Origin: Paramyrothecium sp. XJ0827
Lineage: Eukaryota > Ascomycota > Sordariomycetes > Hypocreales > Stachybotryaceae
Assembly (NCBI GenBank): GCA_020881915.1
Contig: JAJFPB010000009.1
Location: 1,798,001-1,862,000 of the forward strand
DNA length: 64,000 nt
Direction of reading: 5' to 3'
Positions within the stretch are counted from its first letter, which is position 1; each line of letters starts with the position of its first letter. Positions 32,806 through 45,252 of the stretch are shown here, piece by piece. The notes below the pieces were generated by a model, which ran no database searches, was not told where the DNA came from, and was given only the letters and a program-made list of their open reading frames with translations. The translations under genes were made by a program, and so were the position numbers.

Positions 32806-35800
32806 TTAATTCCTCCCTAGGGCTAGGCCCAAGTCAAAGAGTATATCCCAAACAGTTCTTCGTTTCTCGATTCTCCCTATCCACTGGAATGCAGCGAGAT
32901 AGTCCATCAGCAGATGAAGAGCCCGGTCTAAAGTACCCTCTGTTCTGGTTGCCATCAACGTGCGCTGGATCGTTTGCAGCCCTCGCACATGTTGTGGGCT
33001 CAGCTGTGCGCAATCAAAAACACCCGCGCCGGAAAGGTTCTGGTACGGTGTGAGCGCCACAAACACAGATCTCTGATCCTGCGAAATATGGGTAGTATCG
33101 TCATCGTTGTTTGATATGTCAACCACTGCGTCATTGCTGTCATCCCGGTAATGCTGCTGTGATTCCTCTGGCCCTAGTGTTGCCTGCCGTCTTGACGTAA
33201 ATGCCCGGACCAACATCCGCTTGAAAGATCCAAGGCCATCATGATCGGCTGTATGTAGCTCATATGGGGCAGCCTTGTGAAAGACCTGCCGCACTACTAA
33301 AGCTTGATTGGCACCTCGCAGCCACATGATAAAGTCATTGACATTCGGTACTCCCTCCCAGTACAGTGCTCTCACATACCATGGAAGATGGTCCGTAAGG
33401 TAACTTCTCTGGACCCAGGGCGAAGAGATGTATCGCGCTGCGATGATAAAAACCAAACTCAAATAGTATAGTAGGACGAGTGTTAAGCAGACATAGAAGA
33501 GCAAGATTGTGTACATGACTGCCGGTAGGAGAAGAAAGTTTCTACCAGTGAAGTAAATAGTGCAAAATACGGTATACGATATTTTTTCAACGCCACACTG
33601 CACTGGATTGTTTAGGAATTCGGTGCACTGCACGGCATACGGTATTCCACTATATTTAAGCAATATCGTATCGTAATATCATATCGCACGGCGTGCGAAG
33701 AGCCGCATGGCCTAAGCATAAAACTAACCAAATTGAGTAAGGTTGAGGCTCAAGATAGTCTCACGGACCCTAACAAGATGAAGCCATTCACAGCCAACAT
33801 ATAAGATTATACTATTGCCAGATAACGAGAACGCTCGGGAAAACGTTTTCCTAGACCTCGCTCGCGTATGTTAAGGGTTTACTTAAGCTACATTATTGAC
33901 TAATTTAACGTCACTCCTATTGCTTAGGTGTGAGAATGAAATAGGTAGATCTAGAGGTCAAAGAAAACTCCACAGATTCGAGCATTATGAGTTTGAATTG
34001 TTTGCATACTATCTATTGCTCGTAATATCAGGTATAATGTTAGAAGACCCCTGCTGTTCCTCTTCTCCAATGATAGCTGTATCCAAGACAAGCGCAACGT
34101 CGTCAACCCAAGCCAAGTTGTGAGTCTTCGACCAGGACTTTATGCACTCAATTGCCTCGATTATATCAATCCCTAACCTGTTCCTGCGATCTTGGAGGCA
34201 TATATGGGGAGAGTCCTCGTATTACTCGTATTACATAGTACTTGCACTATATTTGATATCATATTTATACGATATTTGAACGACCATGCACTGTATTACA
34301 CGGTTTCCGGTGTTGCTTGCACTGCACGGTATAAAAATACCGTGCAGGCAATACGATATTGAATATGATATTGTCTTATTTACGGCCACACTATTTACTT
34401 CACTGGTTTCTACCTGAAGGGAAGATAATGATGGAGCCGACGGAGCCGCTGCTTGTTGACACAACAAGTATGGCAATGAACAGTGATGTAGTGAGATAGA
34501 TGAGTGAGATTGTGAATACAGTCTTGGCTGGTAGGGTGGCAATGAGATTGGCGCCGACTCGAAGCGGGCGACGGAATGTTAATGCTTGACATGATTCAGG
34601 ACCTTTCGAGTGTGTTAGCACAGGTATCCAAGGAGATCACTGGTAACATGGCTTTCATACCGGCAATGGATATACTCGTATTCCTGCTCACCGCTGCGGA
34701 TGGCACTTGAGCATTCGTTGATTCATGCACTTCCCAACAATTGCGAAATGTCAAGGAACATAGGTATTCCACTCTCACAGACTTGCTACCTCGTTCGATG
34801 ACTTTAAAGGCAGCACCATTTCTTCTGTGATCGCTGACAAGGGTGTGCGTCTGGGTAGACGCATTCAAGTACACCAGCAGGTCTAGGTTCTCTCCAAGGT
34901 CATCTCTGGGAAGATCGAGTTGAACGTGAGGATGGACTATTGTCTTTGACGGAATGCCTAGGCAAAAGCTTGACTCCGAGCTACAGGGACTCGCAAAGAA
35001 GCAGAATTTGTTGCAGGCAGACTCCATATCGAATTGCCCACGTTTCACTCTGACAGCATGGGCGAAAGCGTCATCAGAAAGCTTCGGGGCGATTGGGTGC
35101 GCTGGAAGCCATTTCATGGCATTATCGGTATTGGTATCGACCTTAGTAGGCAGGCAGAACAACTGCATAGGCAGTCTCTTCTGGGAAAGAATAACGGCTC
35201 TCATTCTGTCGTGGCCGCTGTAATTCTTGAGCGCGAATGCGCTGTAGTCTAGGAGGCTGCGTTCTAATGTCAGTATAGAACTGGCGTCAGTCCATTCTTT
35301 AAGGCTTGGTACTTACTTGGCTACAATGTAATGGAAATCCTCAGGCTGTGTCGTCGAACGGCCTATCAGGCTGTTCCACACCTCCAGGAACTGCACCTCC
35401 CTTGAAGACGAGCAGTAAGCTGCAGCTGCTGTCAGGTCTTGGGTGCCGCGTCCGACAGACGGAAGTGATGCTTGCTTTCCCAGCGCTTCACGAAGCGCCA
35501 ATAACTCCGGCGGTGCTTCATTCACTAAACGAGGAGGCATCCGAGAAGCATAGAAAGATCTTGCGCGGATGGGACAGTTTCCATAGTGAGCCCAGAGTTG
35601 AGAAGCCAGGGCTCCTTCTTGGAGTGTCCATGAACGACTCATCCAACTGCATGTAGCGAAGCGACCCATCGCTTCCGTAGATATCTGCAATTCAGTAATG
35701 CGGTCATTGCGGGAAGTGAGTGGTTTTAGGAGCGAAGCAAGACCAATCTCGGAATCAAGAACAAAAACCTGGCGGGCGCAAGAATAGGTCAAATCCATTA

Positions 35801-37122
35801 GACGAATTGCTTGCTCTTTAAGAGCTTTATGGCGGTCGCTGTTTGGCTTCTGAACAGGAATGCAAAATACATCCATCCAGAAAACTACGGGAGCTTGATC
35901 ATCCTCACTGGGCGAACCTATATCGGCGCTGGTGAAGGATGGGAGTTGAGGCTTCGAAACCACCTTGCCTAGGCGCTTGAGCTTCCTGTACAATGCCTCA
36001 AACTGGCACTTGGGGAGGGAGTTACTCGCAGGATTTCCAAGTCCGTCAGCCCAAACCTAAGAAAAGCGGTCAGCATCCTTCGTTGTTTTTCCATCGACAT
36101 AAACTTACATGACTTATCGCGTAGTAGAATGTTGGTTTGCCCCAGATGGTAAGAGTCTCGGCCGGAATTACTTCAATGGCAAAATGACCGGACGGTTTTC
36201 TTACACACGATAGTAAAGGAATCTTGTTCTTTTCGAGCAGAGCCATGATTTTCTCTTCCTCGACCAATACATGCGCGCAGTTGCAGGTTTCCGTCACGTG
36301 CGGAGGCTGGAATTCGTTCCAGTCGATCTGATTTGCCTGGCAGCAATCTTTCTCAAGACAGTTATCATGGCTTTTGTTCTTCTTTCTCCTATCCAGAGAA
36401 GAGAGGTAGACCATGGAAGTCGCACTATGTTGACTCATGAGCTGGTTGATTTGGCGAGGGCACCAGCCATTTTGCACCATGTAGTCCCAAAAGAGAAAAT
36501 CTGTCTCCTTTCTACCATCACTCACCATCGTCGTAGGGCAGAAAGATAGCCGGGCGATGATGGTGTTGAGAGTCGGCGTAGGATACAAGACTGCCCTGAC
36601 GGTATGGCAAAGCGAGCAAAGCATGATCTTGATAGAGAACATGACGAGACGCGCGCGACGCACTTCGCCCACGAGATGCTGCATCTGCTCGCCAGCCCAG
36701 CAAGCGCGAGCCAAGAGGACGCTCAATCGACGAGCCTCCCGATATCGCAGGCCAGCGTGGGTGATCAGCCGCCACGGCAAGGATGCAACCCAGCGAGCGC
36801 GATAGTCGTGCAGAGCCGTTGTGTCAATGACGCGCTCTCCATTTGCGTCTACTCGAGTAAAGGTAGCCCATCCTACCTGTTGCTTGAAGAATTCTGTTAA
36901 AGTGCCAAAGAAGAGCCACGACTGGGCCAGCGATAAAAGACATTCTTGAGGCAAAAGGCTTGGTTGCGAAAGCCGCAATTCCTGAAGATGACGTTGCGGA
37001 AACGTCAAGAATCCGTCTTCTGTTTCGTTGCTATTGTACGGCCATTGGTCTCTCGATTTTGCGACAAAGGGAATCGACAGCAGTGGCAAATTTGCGCCAT
37101 TGGCGAGCGGGAGATGCTCCAT
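32806..37122 (-). pseudogene. HET-domain membrane protein gene disrupted by a hAT-like MITE
   Basis: Heterokaryon-incompatibility (HET, PF06985) protein. Exons on the minus strand: 37122-36109, 36056-35317, 35256-34622, then about 34557-34406, and after the insertion 33537-32806. HET blocks: AISHVWADGLG (across intron 1), FWMDVFCIPV and MSRSWTLQEGAL. The C-terminal part is membrane-rich: one helix near TVFTISLIYLTTSLFIAILV, then after the insertion a long hydrophobic stretch (VMYTILLFYVCLTLVLLYYL), the YLTDHLPWYVRALYWEG block and an acidic tail. Dropping the MITE and one target-site copy joins the flanks in one frame of 1,090 codons. With the MITE present, translation meets TGA in the inverted repeat itself (CAG TGA), truncating the protein to about 848 aa. 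The small intron at 34621-34558 is the least certain junction. Confidence 0.75.
33546..34405. mobile_element. hAT-like MITE (non-autonomous DNA transposon)
   Basis: 860-bp AT-rich element with 17-bp perfect terminal inverted repeats CAGTGAAGTAAATAGTG (33546-33562 and, inverted, 34389-34405). It is flanked by the 8-bp direct repeat GTTTCTAC at 33538-33545 and 34406-34413. The 8-bp duplication and CAGTG ends point to the hAT superfamily. No transposase was found inside. Subterminal palindromes include a GCACGGTAT stem with a 4-nt loop around 34325-34350 and repeated ATACGGTAT / ATCGTAT motifs. Confidence 0.85.
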
Positions 37123-37986
37123 GGCGCGAAGCTGTATCCAGCACTCATGATGTAGTCAAGCGCGCAGATGCCACCCTTCTCCTGGAGTTCAAGTAAGCGC
37201 TGCGAAGGAACGCGTTTCACATTGGACACTGCCACGATGGCTGACGGTTCATATTTCATCCGGGGTCTTGTCCAGCCCTAGGCTGAATCCTTGCCAGTGA
37301 GTCTTGACAGGGATGCTCATTGGGCTGCCACGACGTCTTGCATTAGCAGATCAGTAGCATGCAGAAATACGTGTGTTGGATGGCTTTGGATCACACAATT
37401 GGCAGAAACTTTTATGCGAAGAAACATACGGAATATCTCCGTTAGGACTAATGAAGTATGAATACTAACAAACATGTCTTTGAAATCTGGGGTCTTGATA
37501 TTTTACCCTTCTTCGTCATTAAGCGGTCCTTGTGGCTCGTCCAAGAATCCTCCAAGTCAACCTAAAATGCGATCACTAATTTTCTTGGTAGAAAATGGAT
37601 GACTTGGCATTTCATAAGTAGGCACTAAAATCATAGAAAGGGTAGTCACATATAGAACGACAATCCCACTGAGCATTCAATATGACTTCGGTTTGAAATG
37701 CGATCTCCTAGGCATGTTCATTCAACATTCTAGAGAGCCACGAGGTCCGTCAATAATTTGTAGGCTGAAGAACCAATATTCACCACTGTTTCACATTTGA
37801 AAATTCACGCTCTCGGTTTCTCCATCGGTCAGACCCCTGCAGATGTTGCCTTTCTAATTTGATACCGAACATCTATTCCTTTTCCTACATGAAACACGGC
37901 CTAGCCCTTCTTACAATCTAGGTTTGCTTCGACGTCTGCAAAGTGAGTCTTCAGCTGAACCACAACTTTTATCGGGACGGCGCGGT
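37123..37986. other. intergenic
   Basis: About 860 bp between the HET gene start and the 3' end of the aldo-keto reductase. A minus-strand frame just upstream of 37122 is out of phase with the HET start and shows no domain. Nothing else recognised. Confidence 0.5.
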
Positions 37987-39103
37987 TCACCTGTCGCGAC
38001 CGTAGGTGGGCTTGGCCTGAGGCTTGTTGTCCAGGACGCCCTCAATCTCCTCCAGAATCTCGGGGGTCAGCTTGTCGAGCAGCGCGACGGCCTTGATGTT
38101 GTCCTCGACCTGCTCGATCTTGGTGGCGCCCAGGATGACAGTGCTGACGTTGGGGTTGCTGGCCGCCCAGGCCAAGGCGAGATGGGTCACCTTGGCGCCG
38201 AGACGCTCGGCGATGGCGGTGAGCTTCTTGACCTTTTCAATCTTGGCCTTGCCCTCCTCGGTCTGCAGCTCCTTGGAGGCGTTCTCGAAGAACTCCTTGT
38301 TGGTGGCGTACCGCGAGTCCTCGGGGATGCCATTGTTGTACTTGCCGGTTAGGAGACCGCTGGCCAGAGGGCTCCAGATGGTGGTTCCGTACTCGAACTG
38401 CTTGAAGAGGGACGCGTACTCAACCTCGAAACGCTCGCGGTGGAAGGCGTTGTACTGGGGCTGCTCAGCAATGGGAGCAATCAGGTTGTACCGCTCCGCG
38501 ATCTGGGTGGCCTCGGTGATCTGTGCGGCGCTCCACTCGCTGGTGCCCCAGTAGTAGGCGAGGTTGAGGTTGCGGATGACTTGGGTGAAGCCCTCGACAA
38601 TCTCCTTCATGGGCGTGGCGGCGTCAGGGCGGTGGGCAAAGACGACGTCCACGTAGGGGGTCTGGAGGCGGGCCAAGCTGGACTTGAGGCCTTCGACGAC
38701 GTGCTTGCGCGACAGGCCGCGGGTGTTGGGCTCCTTGCGGCCAGTGCCGAAGAAGACCTTGGTGATGAGGACGTACTCGTCACGGGGCCAGTCAAGCTCC
38801 TTGAGAGCCTGGCCCATCTCAACCTCGCAGGCTCCGTTGGAGTAGATCTCTGCGGTGTCAAAGGTTTGCTGCAAGCTAGTTAGCTGGGCTGCCTAGGCAG
38901 ACAAGACCTCTAGTGTTTGAACTCACGATGCCATGGTTCCAAGCAGTTTGCATGATGTCCTTGACAATGGAGCCCTTCTGAGTTCCACCGTAGGTGAGCC
39001 AGCCGCCGAGGGAGAAGACCGAGACCTTGAGACCGGTAGGTCCCAGGTGACGGAACTTCATGTCCTTGGGGTCATAGGCGGATCGAACAGCGGGCTGAGA
39101 CAT
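37987..39103 (-). CDS. aldo-keto reductase, Kv-channel beta-subunit-like
   Basis: NADPH-dependent oxidoreductase of the AKR6/KCNAB-like group, 352 aa. Exons on the minus strand: 39103-38927 and 38868-37987; intron 58 nt. The TIM-barrel AKR tetrad is D63 and Y68 ([10 protein letters not shown]), K96 (ITKV) and H138 (FAHRPD). Animal Kv-beta proteins carry Asn at the last position, so the His suggests retained catalytic chemistry (inference). Other blocks: [37 protein letters not shown] and [19 protein letters not shown] 39103 fits the family N-terminus ([14 protein letters not shown] soon after); an upstream in-frame ATG at 39148 would add 15 residues. Codon use is biased to C-ending codons, suggesting strong expression. 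Confidence 0.95.
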
Positions 39104-40050
39104 GGTGAGCGAGTTTCTGCTTGCAAAGATGAGTGTTTTGGAGCTCAAGAAGAAGGAGGAGAGGAGGGGAAGCTGTTTGAGCTTGCCTTATATGACACTA
39201 GAGATTAGATCATGGACCGGCTTTAGCAGCTGGAGCGGATTTGCGTTGCTGGAGGCAAACTAGCCCGATGTGACCTAACGCCAGTTCTCGAGATACGGAG
39301 CTGTCGTTGCATCACCGCCTGCGCGGGGGAACACGGCACGAGCTTTAAGTGGGCTTGAGGCATCCCGCCAGCCAATGACGTCGAGTTTCTGGTGGTTTGG
39401 CTTCAGCCGCGGCAGATGAAGAGTACAAAATGCCCACCGAATGCGGAATGGATTAGTAATTGAGAATCGCCATTATTGTAAATTTCCCCGTTGCTATTCC
39501 TTGAAGCCCGGAGTTATGAATGGAGTTAACTTGGGCCATGATGCCTACATATTCTCACGCTACCCAGTCCAATGCAGGGGGTCTATCGTCCTTAGGGGTT
39601 TATCATTCTGAAGATAGGAAACGGTCCATATCATATTCGTGTCCAACAACGTCAACGCGTCAATATTGTGCGCCAGACAATACTGGAAGCATCTACAGGG
39701 TAGGCAGACTGAGACGGGACAGCCCTAAATGCCTCGCAACTCCTTGTTACATGCATATACCAGTCGGTAGTGAAAGCATAGAAAATGTGTTCTAGATTGA
39801 CAGTAAGAATGGATGAATTCTATCTATACCGTGGCTATTAAGGTCGTTGAATGTCCGTTATCATGATGACCGGATCGCTGCTGGTCTAGAAACGAGGAAA
39901 TTTTCTGGTTAATTCAAAGTAGTTAGGAACCCTATACTGGTCAGGCTGTCATTGTAATCTCTCCCATATTATGTGAAGGCTGCGCTGTATCGGCATAGCG
40001 TTACGTTCAATGTGTCAGGGTTGTAGAGAATACTACCCAATAGGTGCTTA
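39104..40050. other. intergenic
   Basis: About 950 bp. The proximal part is the reductase promoter. No coding or repeat signal was recognised. Confidence 0.5.
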
Positions 40051-43000
40051 ATGTTCAAGTCTGAAATACATAAGCGAGCTTCAGGGCAAGCGAAACCCCG
40101 CAGCGAACATCGACCGTCCAGTAATGCGCGCTTCGTCCGGCGAACAGGATGGACAAGATCCATGACATTGGGTTCTCTCCGGTTGGAGACCACTCGAAGA
40201 GCGAATCGTATCGCTTCAAGTGAGGCCTCCCAATCGAATTGCAGTTTCATCGTATCTTACCAGAGCCCCAACATCATTTTCGTTCATGGATTGAAGGGCC
40301 ACGCAGAACGGAGCTGGGGCCATCGCCAACCCAGTCACCATGAATGCGATGCCTCGTCGAGCCGCAAGTCGCGGAGGTCCATGAGGTCTTACCTCAAGCG
40401 GGTGCATCCTTCGCAAGACTCTTGTTCCGAAAGTGATAATCAGAAGAACACGAAGCCGTTCTGGCCCGAAATCCTCCTTGCCCAAGACGTGCCGGAAGCT
40501 AGGATTTGGACTTATGGTTTCAATTCAAAGGTAATCGAAGACACATTCAAAGCAAATAATAAGAACAACATCTCGCAGCACGGTCGTGATCTGGCAGTCA
40601 AATTTGACCAAACGATGAACAATGAGGTCGGTAGAGTCATTTGTTGAGGATCTGCTTCACCACTGACCATCACGAAGAACCCTGTGGTATTCATAGCACA
40701 CAGTCTCGGCGGCATCATAGTCAAAGATGTGGGTTTCGTTGACCTGGCTATTTCCAATACTCACGACCGTATACCAATGCTTGACGGGCCTTTCACAGAT
40801 CAAAGTTATGCCAGAAGCTTACGAAGTTTGTCATTTTCCTCGGCACTCCGCACCGTGGAAGTCCGCAAGCTACCTGGGGTGTTATAGCCGCAAAAATTGC
40901 CCGCCTTGCATTTGTAGACTCGAACTCGAGGCTTGTGGAGGGGCTTCGGGTCAATAGCGAAGTTCTGGACAACATCCATGACAACTTCGTTAACCTCCTC
41001 CACAGCTCTGATATCAAAATCCATTCTTTCCAGGAGGGTCGTGGGATCTCGGGATTCCACGGTCTCGAAAGCAAGGTCGGTAGATGACATGACCTCCTTG
41101 GAGCTAATGCTTATTCGTTGGCAGGTTGTGCTCGACGATTCTTCTAAGCGTGGTCTCCCAAGCACCATCTAGACAGTCGAAGCGGTTGACGCAGATCATC
41201 GTCAACTGACAAAGTTCACTAGCAAGGACGATGCAGGCTATCGTGCAATACTTGCATCAATCAGAGCTTTTTTGCAATCACTCACCGAACAAAGATCCTC
41301 GGGTTCAGTAGCTCTCCCATCAGCTTCCCTACAGCAATCCATAAGACAACACAGTCCTAGCCCAGGACATTCTCAATCAGCAGAAAAAGGTTTGTTTAGA
41401 TTTAGGCTGGTGCTCGCAATTATATGTAATAACCTGCTCCAAGGACCGCCTTTCTTTCATATCGGCCTGCCAGCCAACAACCGTTTTGTAGGGCGGCAAT
41501 CCACTCTCCAACGAATAAGATCCCTGTTTTTTGACAATCCGACATGCTACAAGGTCGCAATAGTTGGGCTCGGAGGGATTGGAAAGACTCAGGTGGCGCT
41601 CCAATTTGCTCTTTGGGTGAAGGAACACAAACCAGATTATTCTGTTTTCTGGACATCGGCCCTGAGCCGGAGCTCCTTCGAACAAGGATACACCAGCATC
41701 ATGAAAGCATGTGGCCTCGGTAGCAAGTTTGAAGAAGATACAAAAACCCATGTTCAGCGGTACCTTGAGTCATCTTCTTCAGGAAACTGGATTCTGATAG
41801 TCGACAATTTTGATGAGGAGGAAATACTTTCGGACTCTTCTACCACTACTCCTAGTCTTTACAGCTACCTGCCATCAAGCAAACAGGGTCGCATATTGTT
41901 CACAACCAGATTTCGCAACATAGCCATCGCATCTACTGGCGTCAACGTTATAGACGTCCCTGATATCACTCCAGCAGAAGCAAGATGTTACTTTGCGACT
42001 TCGCTGATCAATAAAACTCTTCTAGACGATGACGGCGCAGTCGAAGAGCTGCTCGACATGATAGCGTACTTACCGTTAGCGATTACCCAGGTAGCCGCGT
42101 ATCTCAACGAGAACCAGCTCACGGTTACAGAATACTTAGAGCTATACAAGAACACTGAGCAAGACCAGATTGAACTGCTAAGGAGTGAATTCCACGATGA
42201 CACACGATACCAGCAGGCTCAGAACGCAGTAGCCAATACGCTGGTGATCTCCTTCACACAGCTGCATACAGTCGACCAAAATGCGGAACAGCTGCTTTTG
42301 TTCATCAGCTGCATTGAGCCGAAGGCCATGCCGCAATCGATTTTTCCACAAGGTGAATCAAGACAGCAGCTTACCCGCGCAATAGGAATCTTGCGCGGGT
42401 ATGGTTTCCTAACGATACGACAAGATCGCAAGACATTTGACATGCATAGTTTGGTCCATGTTGCAAGTCGTGCATGGCTTGTCAAGGAAGGGACAGCTGA
42501 GGAAGAGCGTCAAAGAACAATTATTCATTTGATTGAAGTATTCCCAGCTCCGAGATGGGAAACTCGTGATCAATGGCGCCAATATCTTCCCCATACCCTC
42601 AAGGCCATTGACTTGAGCAGCCCTACTAGGCCTCAATGCCTCTTGGGACACAACACAGCACTAGCTCTTCTGTTTGATGGACGTACCAAGGAAGCATTAC
42701 AGCTGCTCGAGCATATAGTCGCCACCGATTCAAGACTTTTCCGGGAGGACCACCCAAATCGTTTGGTGTCACAAATTGAACTTGCGAGAGCTTACAACAA
42801 TGATGGCCAAGTCCGAAGAGCACGACAGCTTCTGGAACATGTCGTGTCGATCCAGTCGATAACCCTACCAGACGGTCACCCACAGCGCCTTGCGTCACAG
42901 CACGAGCTTGCAATAGTGTATAGCGCCGACCGCCAGGTTCGGAAGGCAATGCGGCTGCTAGAGGCTGTAGTCGCAACCCAGGCAAACACTTTACCAGAGC

Positions 43001-43611
43001 TTCACCAAGAGCGCCTTGCATCGCAATATGAGCTCGCAAGGGTGTACAAGAACTGCGGCCAGCTTCAGAGCGCGCAGAGACTCCTGGAGCATGTGGTCAG
43101 AATTCATTCGAGGATGCTATCCGAGGACCACCCAGAGCGGCTTGCATCTCAGCATGAGCTCGCAATAGTGTACAACGCCAACGGCCAAGTTCAAAAAGGG
43201 CGCCAGCTTATAGAGCATGTTGTCACCGTCAAATCCGAAGTATTGGCAGAAGATCACCCAAGCCGCCTAGCCTCACAACACGCCCTTGCAGTGGTGTACA
43301 AGGCGGACGGCCAACTTCAGAAGGCGCAGCAAATACTAGAGCATGTGGTAGGGGTCAAGACGAGGACCTTGGCAGCAAGCCACCCAGAGCTTTTGGCCTC
43401 GCTGCACGCGCTGGCAACAGTGTACGAAGCGGCTGATGAACTGGAAGAGGCCTTGCATCTACTAGATCGTGTTGTTCGAACCGAGTCGCGAAGCTTGAGC
43501 GCGGATGACCCGAGCCGCCTGGTGTCACAACGAGCACTCGAGAGGGTCCAGATGAAGCTGTCTTCGGACCGGCACATCATGAGGGCAACACAGCCTGCGA
43601 TTGAAGGTTAA
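40051..43611 (+). pseudogene. fungal NLR (STAND): alpha/beta-hydrolase + NB-ARC + TPR, one premature stop
   Basis: Exons: 40051-40626, 40678-40728, 40815-41075, 41125-41389 and 41444-43611 (1,106 codons if the stop is read through). N-terminal SesB-like esterase: oxyanion segment IIFVHGLKGH, nucleophile Ser201 in FIAHSLGG, then IFLGTPHRGSP. NB-ARC: P-loop VGLGGIGKTQVALQFA, WILIVDNFDE (Walker B) and ILFTTRFRN. The C-terminus has about seven TPR-type repeats of 42 residues from 42.65 to 43.55 kb. A TAG at 41170-41172 (codon 312) lies in frame between the esterase and the NB-ARC; the frame is open on both sides. Such proteins act in non-self recognition and programmed death. The 3' acceptor of intron 2 and the start codon are less certain. 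Confidence 0.75.
42650..43550 (+). repeat. TPR-encoding tandem repeats, 126-bp period
   Basis: Seven units of 42 codons, each carrying variants of LASQHELAIVYNANGQ and LLEHVV. Similar wording such as GAGCTCGCAATAGTGTA recurs at DNA level, which indicates recent duplication or gene conversion between units. Confidence 0.8.
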
Positions 43612-44028
43612 AGCGGCTGGAGTCCACACTAGGAAGATTGGTGTCGCAAGGCTCCGCGATGTTGTTGGCGTGTGCCAGGTCCTAGTACAACGTAACATCA
43701 GCCATCAGCTGAGATCGTATTTGCTTATGCAAGTCCGACGCGGGCCGTGTCGCGATTGGACAAGCCCACGCTCAGCTTGAGGCACGAAGTTCGGTTGCAT
43801 GACTGATTTGTCGGAGGATTCAATAATTATGCCCTGTCAGTGTGGATGCACAAGGCTTCTCGTTACATTGCATATGTGAGGTCGTCTGAGGATCCCTAGA
43901 ATTAGGCCGTCATCCTTAGCGGTTGAGCGTAAGCATCAAGGCCTCCGGTAATCTCCATGCACTGTGGATTATTCTAGGAGTGTATAAGAGGTCAACAGAC
44001 CCGCTCGAGCGCAAGTCTTGGTATCTCA
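43612..44028. other. intergenic
   Basis: 417 bp between the NLR stop and the secreted protein gene. Nothing recognised. Confidence 0.5.
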
Positions 44029-45007
44029 ATGGCCTATGCCCCTCGTTACATGGACATTCTACTCAAGATGAGCGCCTCTTTGTATAGAATGGCTGGCTTA
44101 AGCTTGTTTGGATCTCTTGTATTCTCTGCCTCCGCTGCAGAAGCTCAATGCCGTCGCGACAACTGTATCCGTGCCGTCACTGGCACTCATCGGGGCGGAG
44201 ACCATGTTACCAGCGCAAGAGCAGATTGCAGAAGTTTCCTGGCCGTCACTAACTTTGCCGATGCTGTGTTTGTCTCCATATCTACCATCATGTAGTTTTT
44301 AACCGTTGAGCTGACTTTATCAGGACGGTTACAGTGACGGGCGTGGCTACTGCGTCCTCCAGCCCTCCCCCAGAACACATTGTGCCTGGCTATGCCTCAG
44401 CGTGCAAGAAAAGTGGACAATACTCCAGTGCATGCTCTTGCTGGGGCGTAATCCCGGCCACAATTACTGTCACGCCTGTGAGTTGCGACGTACTGACTAT
44501 TGACGTCGGCTACTTGGGAGCTAACATAGGTTCACAGACTACCACAGTTGTAGCTTGTGAAACCCCGTGTCCAGGCCAATGCGAAGACTCAGAAATCCTT
44601 TGCAACAATAAATGCGTCAATATTCAAACTGACCCTGAAAATTGCGGCCAATGCAACCTCCGCGTAAGCAAACATCCACTGTTTCCCTCTATGGCTTCTA
44701 CTCATCAGCAGTATAGTGCTCTAGCGGGGCTTGCTCTGACGGTCTCTGTCACTATGATACCTGCAAAAGAGGCATGCTCTGCGGAGATGCTCTTCTTCGT
44801 TGCGGGCCTGCTGGCAGTCGATGCATCTGTGAAAACACTGTTGATGGTCGACATTACTGTGGCGCGGGGAGGCCATGTGAGACACTGAGAGACTGTGAAA
44901 CAGACGAAGACTGCGGTGGTTCGAACTATGCTTGCGTTACTGGATCCTGCTGTGGTCGAAATGTTTGCGTTCCTGCTGGCATTTGTGGCGGCTACCAAGG
45001 GAGATGA
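44029..45007 (+). CDS. Cys-rich secreted protein, unknown function
   Basis: About 277 aa. Proposed exons: 44029-44291, 44324-44477, 44538-44663 and 44717-45007. The signal peptide is near MAGLSLFGSLVFSASAAEA, followed by QCRRDNCIRAV and RADCRSF blocks, a Thr/Val-rich stretch, YSSACSCWG, and a C-terminal half with about 22 cysteines (CPGQCEDSEILC, CRGMLCGD-like and SCCGRNVC patterns). This layout recurs in fungal secreted proteins of unknown role and is unlike named toxins that I recognise. The first intron would be only 32 nt, shorter than fungal introns normally are, so that junction may hide a frameshift or a different donor. The other three exons join in phase. Confidence 0.6.
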
Positions 45008-45252
45008 GGAGCTGAGAAGTCGAGCAAGGACTGTGTCGTTATGAGCCTGGTTTAGGGTCTGTGGAAGCCAGACATGAATTGTTGCTTCCATAGTCGAGTT
45101 GTAACAGATAGGGGTGGATGACGTTCAATAAGTGACGTCCTGGGAAAGAAGACAAGACATTATCAGTCTCAATACCGATGCTACATGGAATTAGCCTTCA
45201 TCCTTTCTTGCCTTATCCTAGAAAAGAATGATGTGAATCAATATAAGGACAC

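Noticed and set aside
33538..33545. mimp/impala (Tc1-mariner) identity for the MITE because of the CAGTG start
   Set aside because: The target duplication is 8 bp and not TA, which fits hAT.
32806..33663. Minus-strand 285-codon ORF as a separate membrane protein gene
   Set aside because: Its first 40 or so codons are MITE sequence; the rest continues the HET gene in frame once the MITE is removed.
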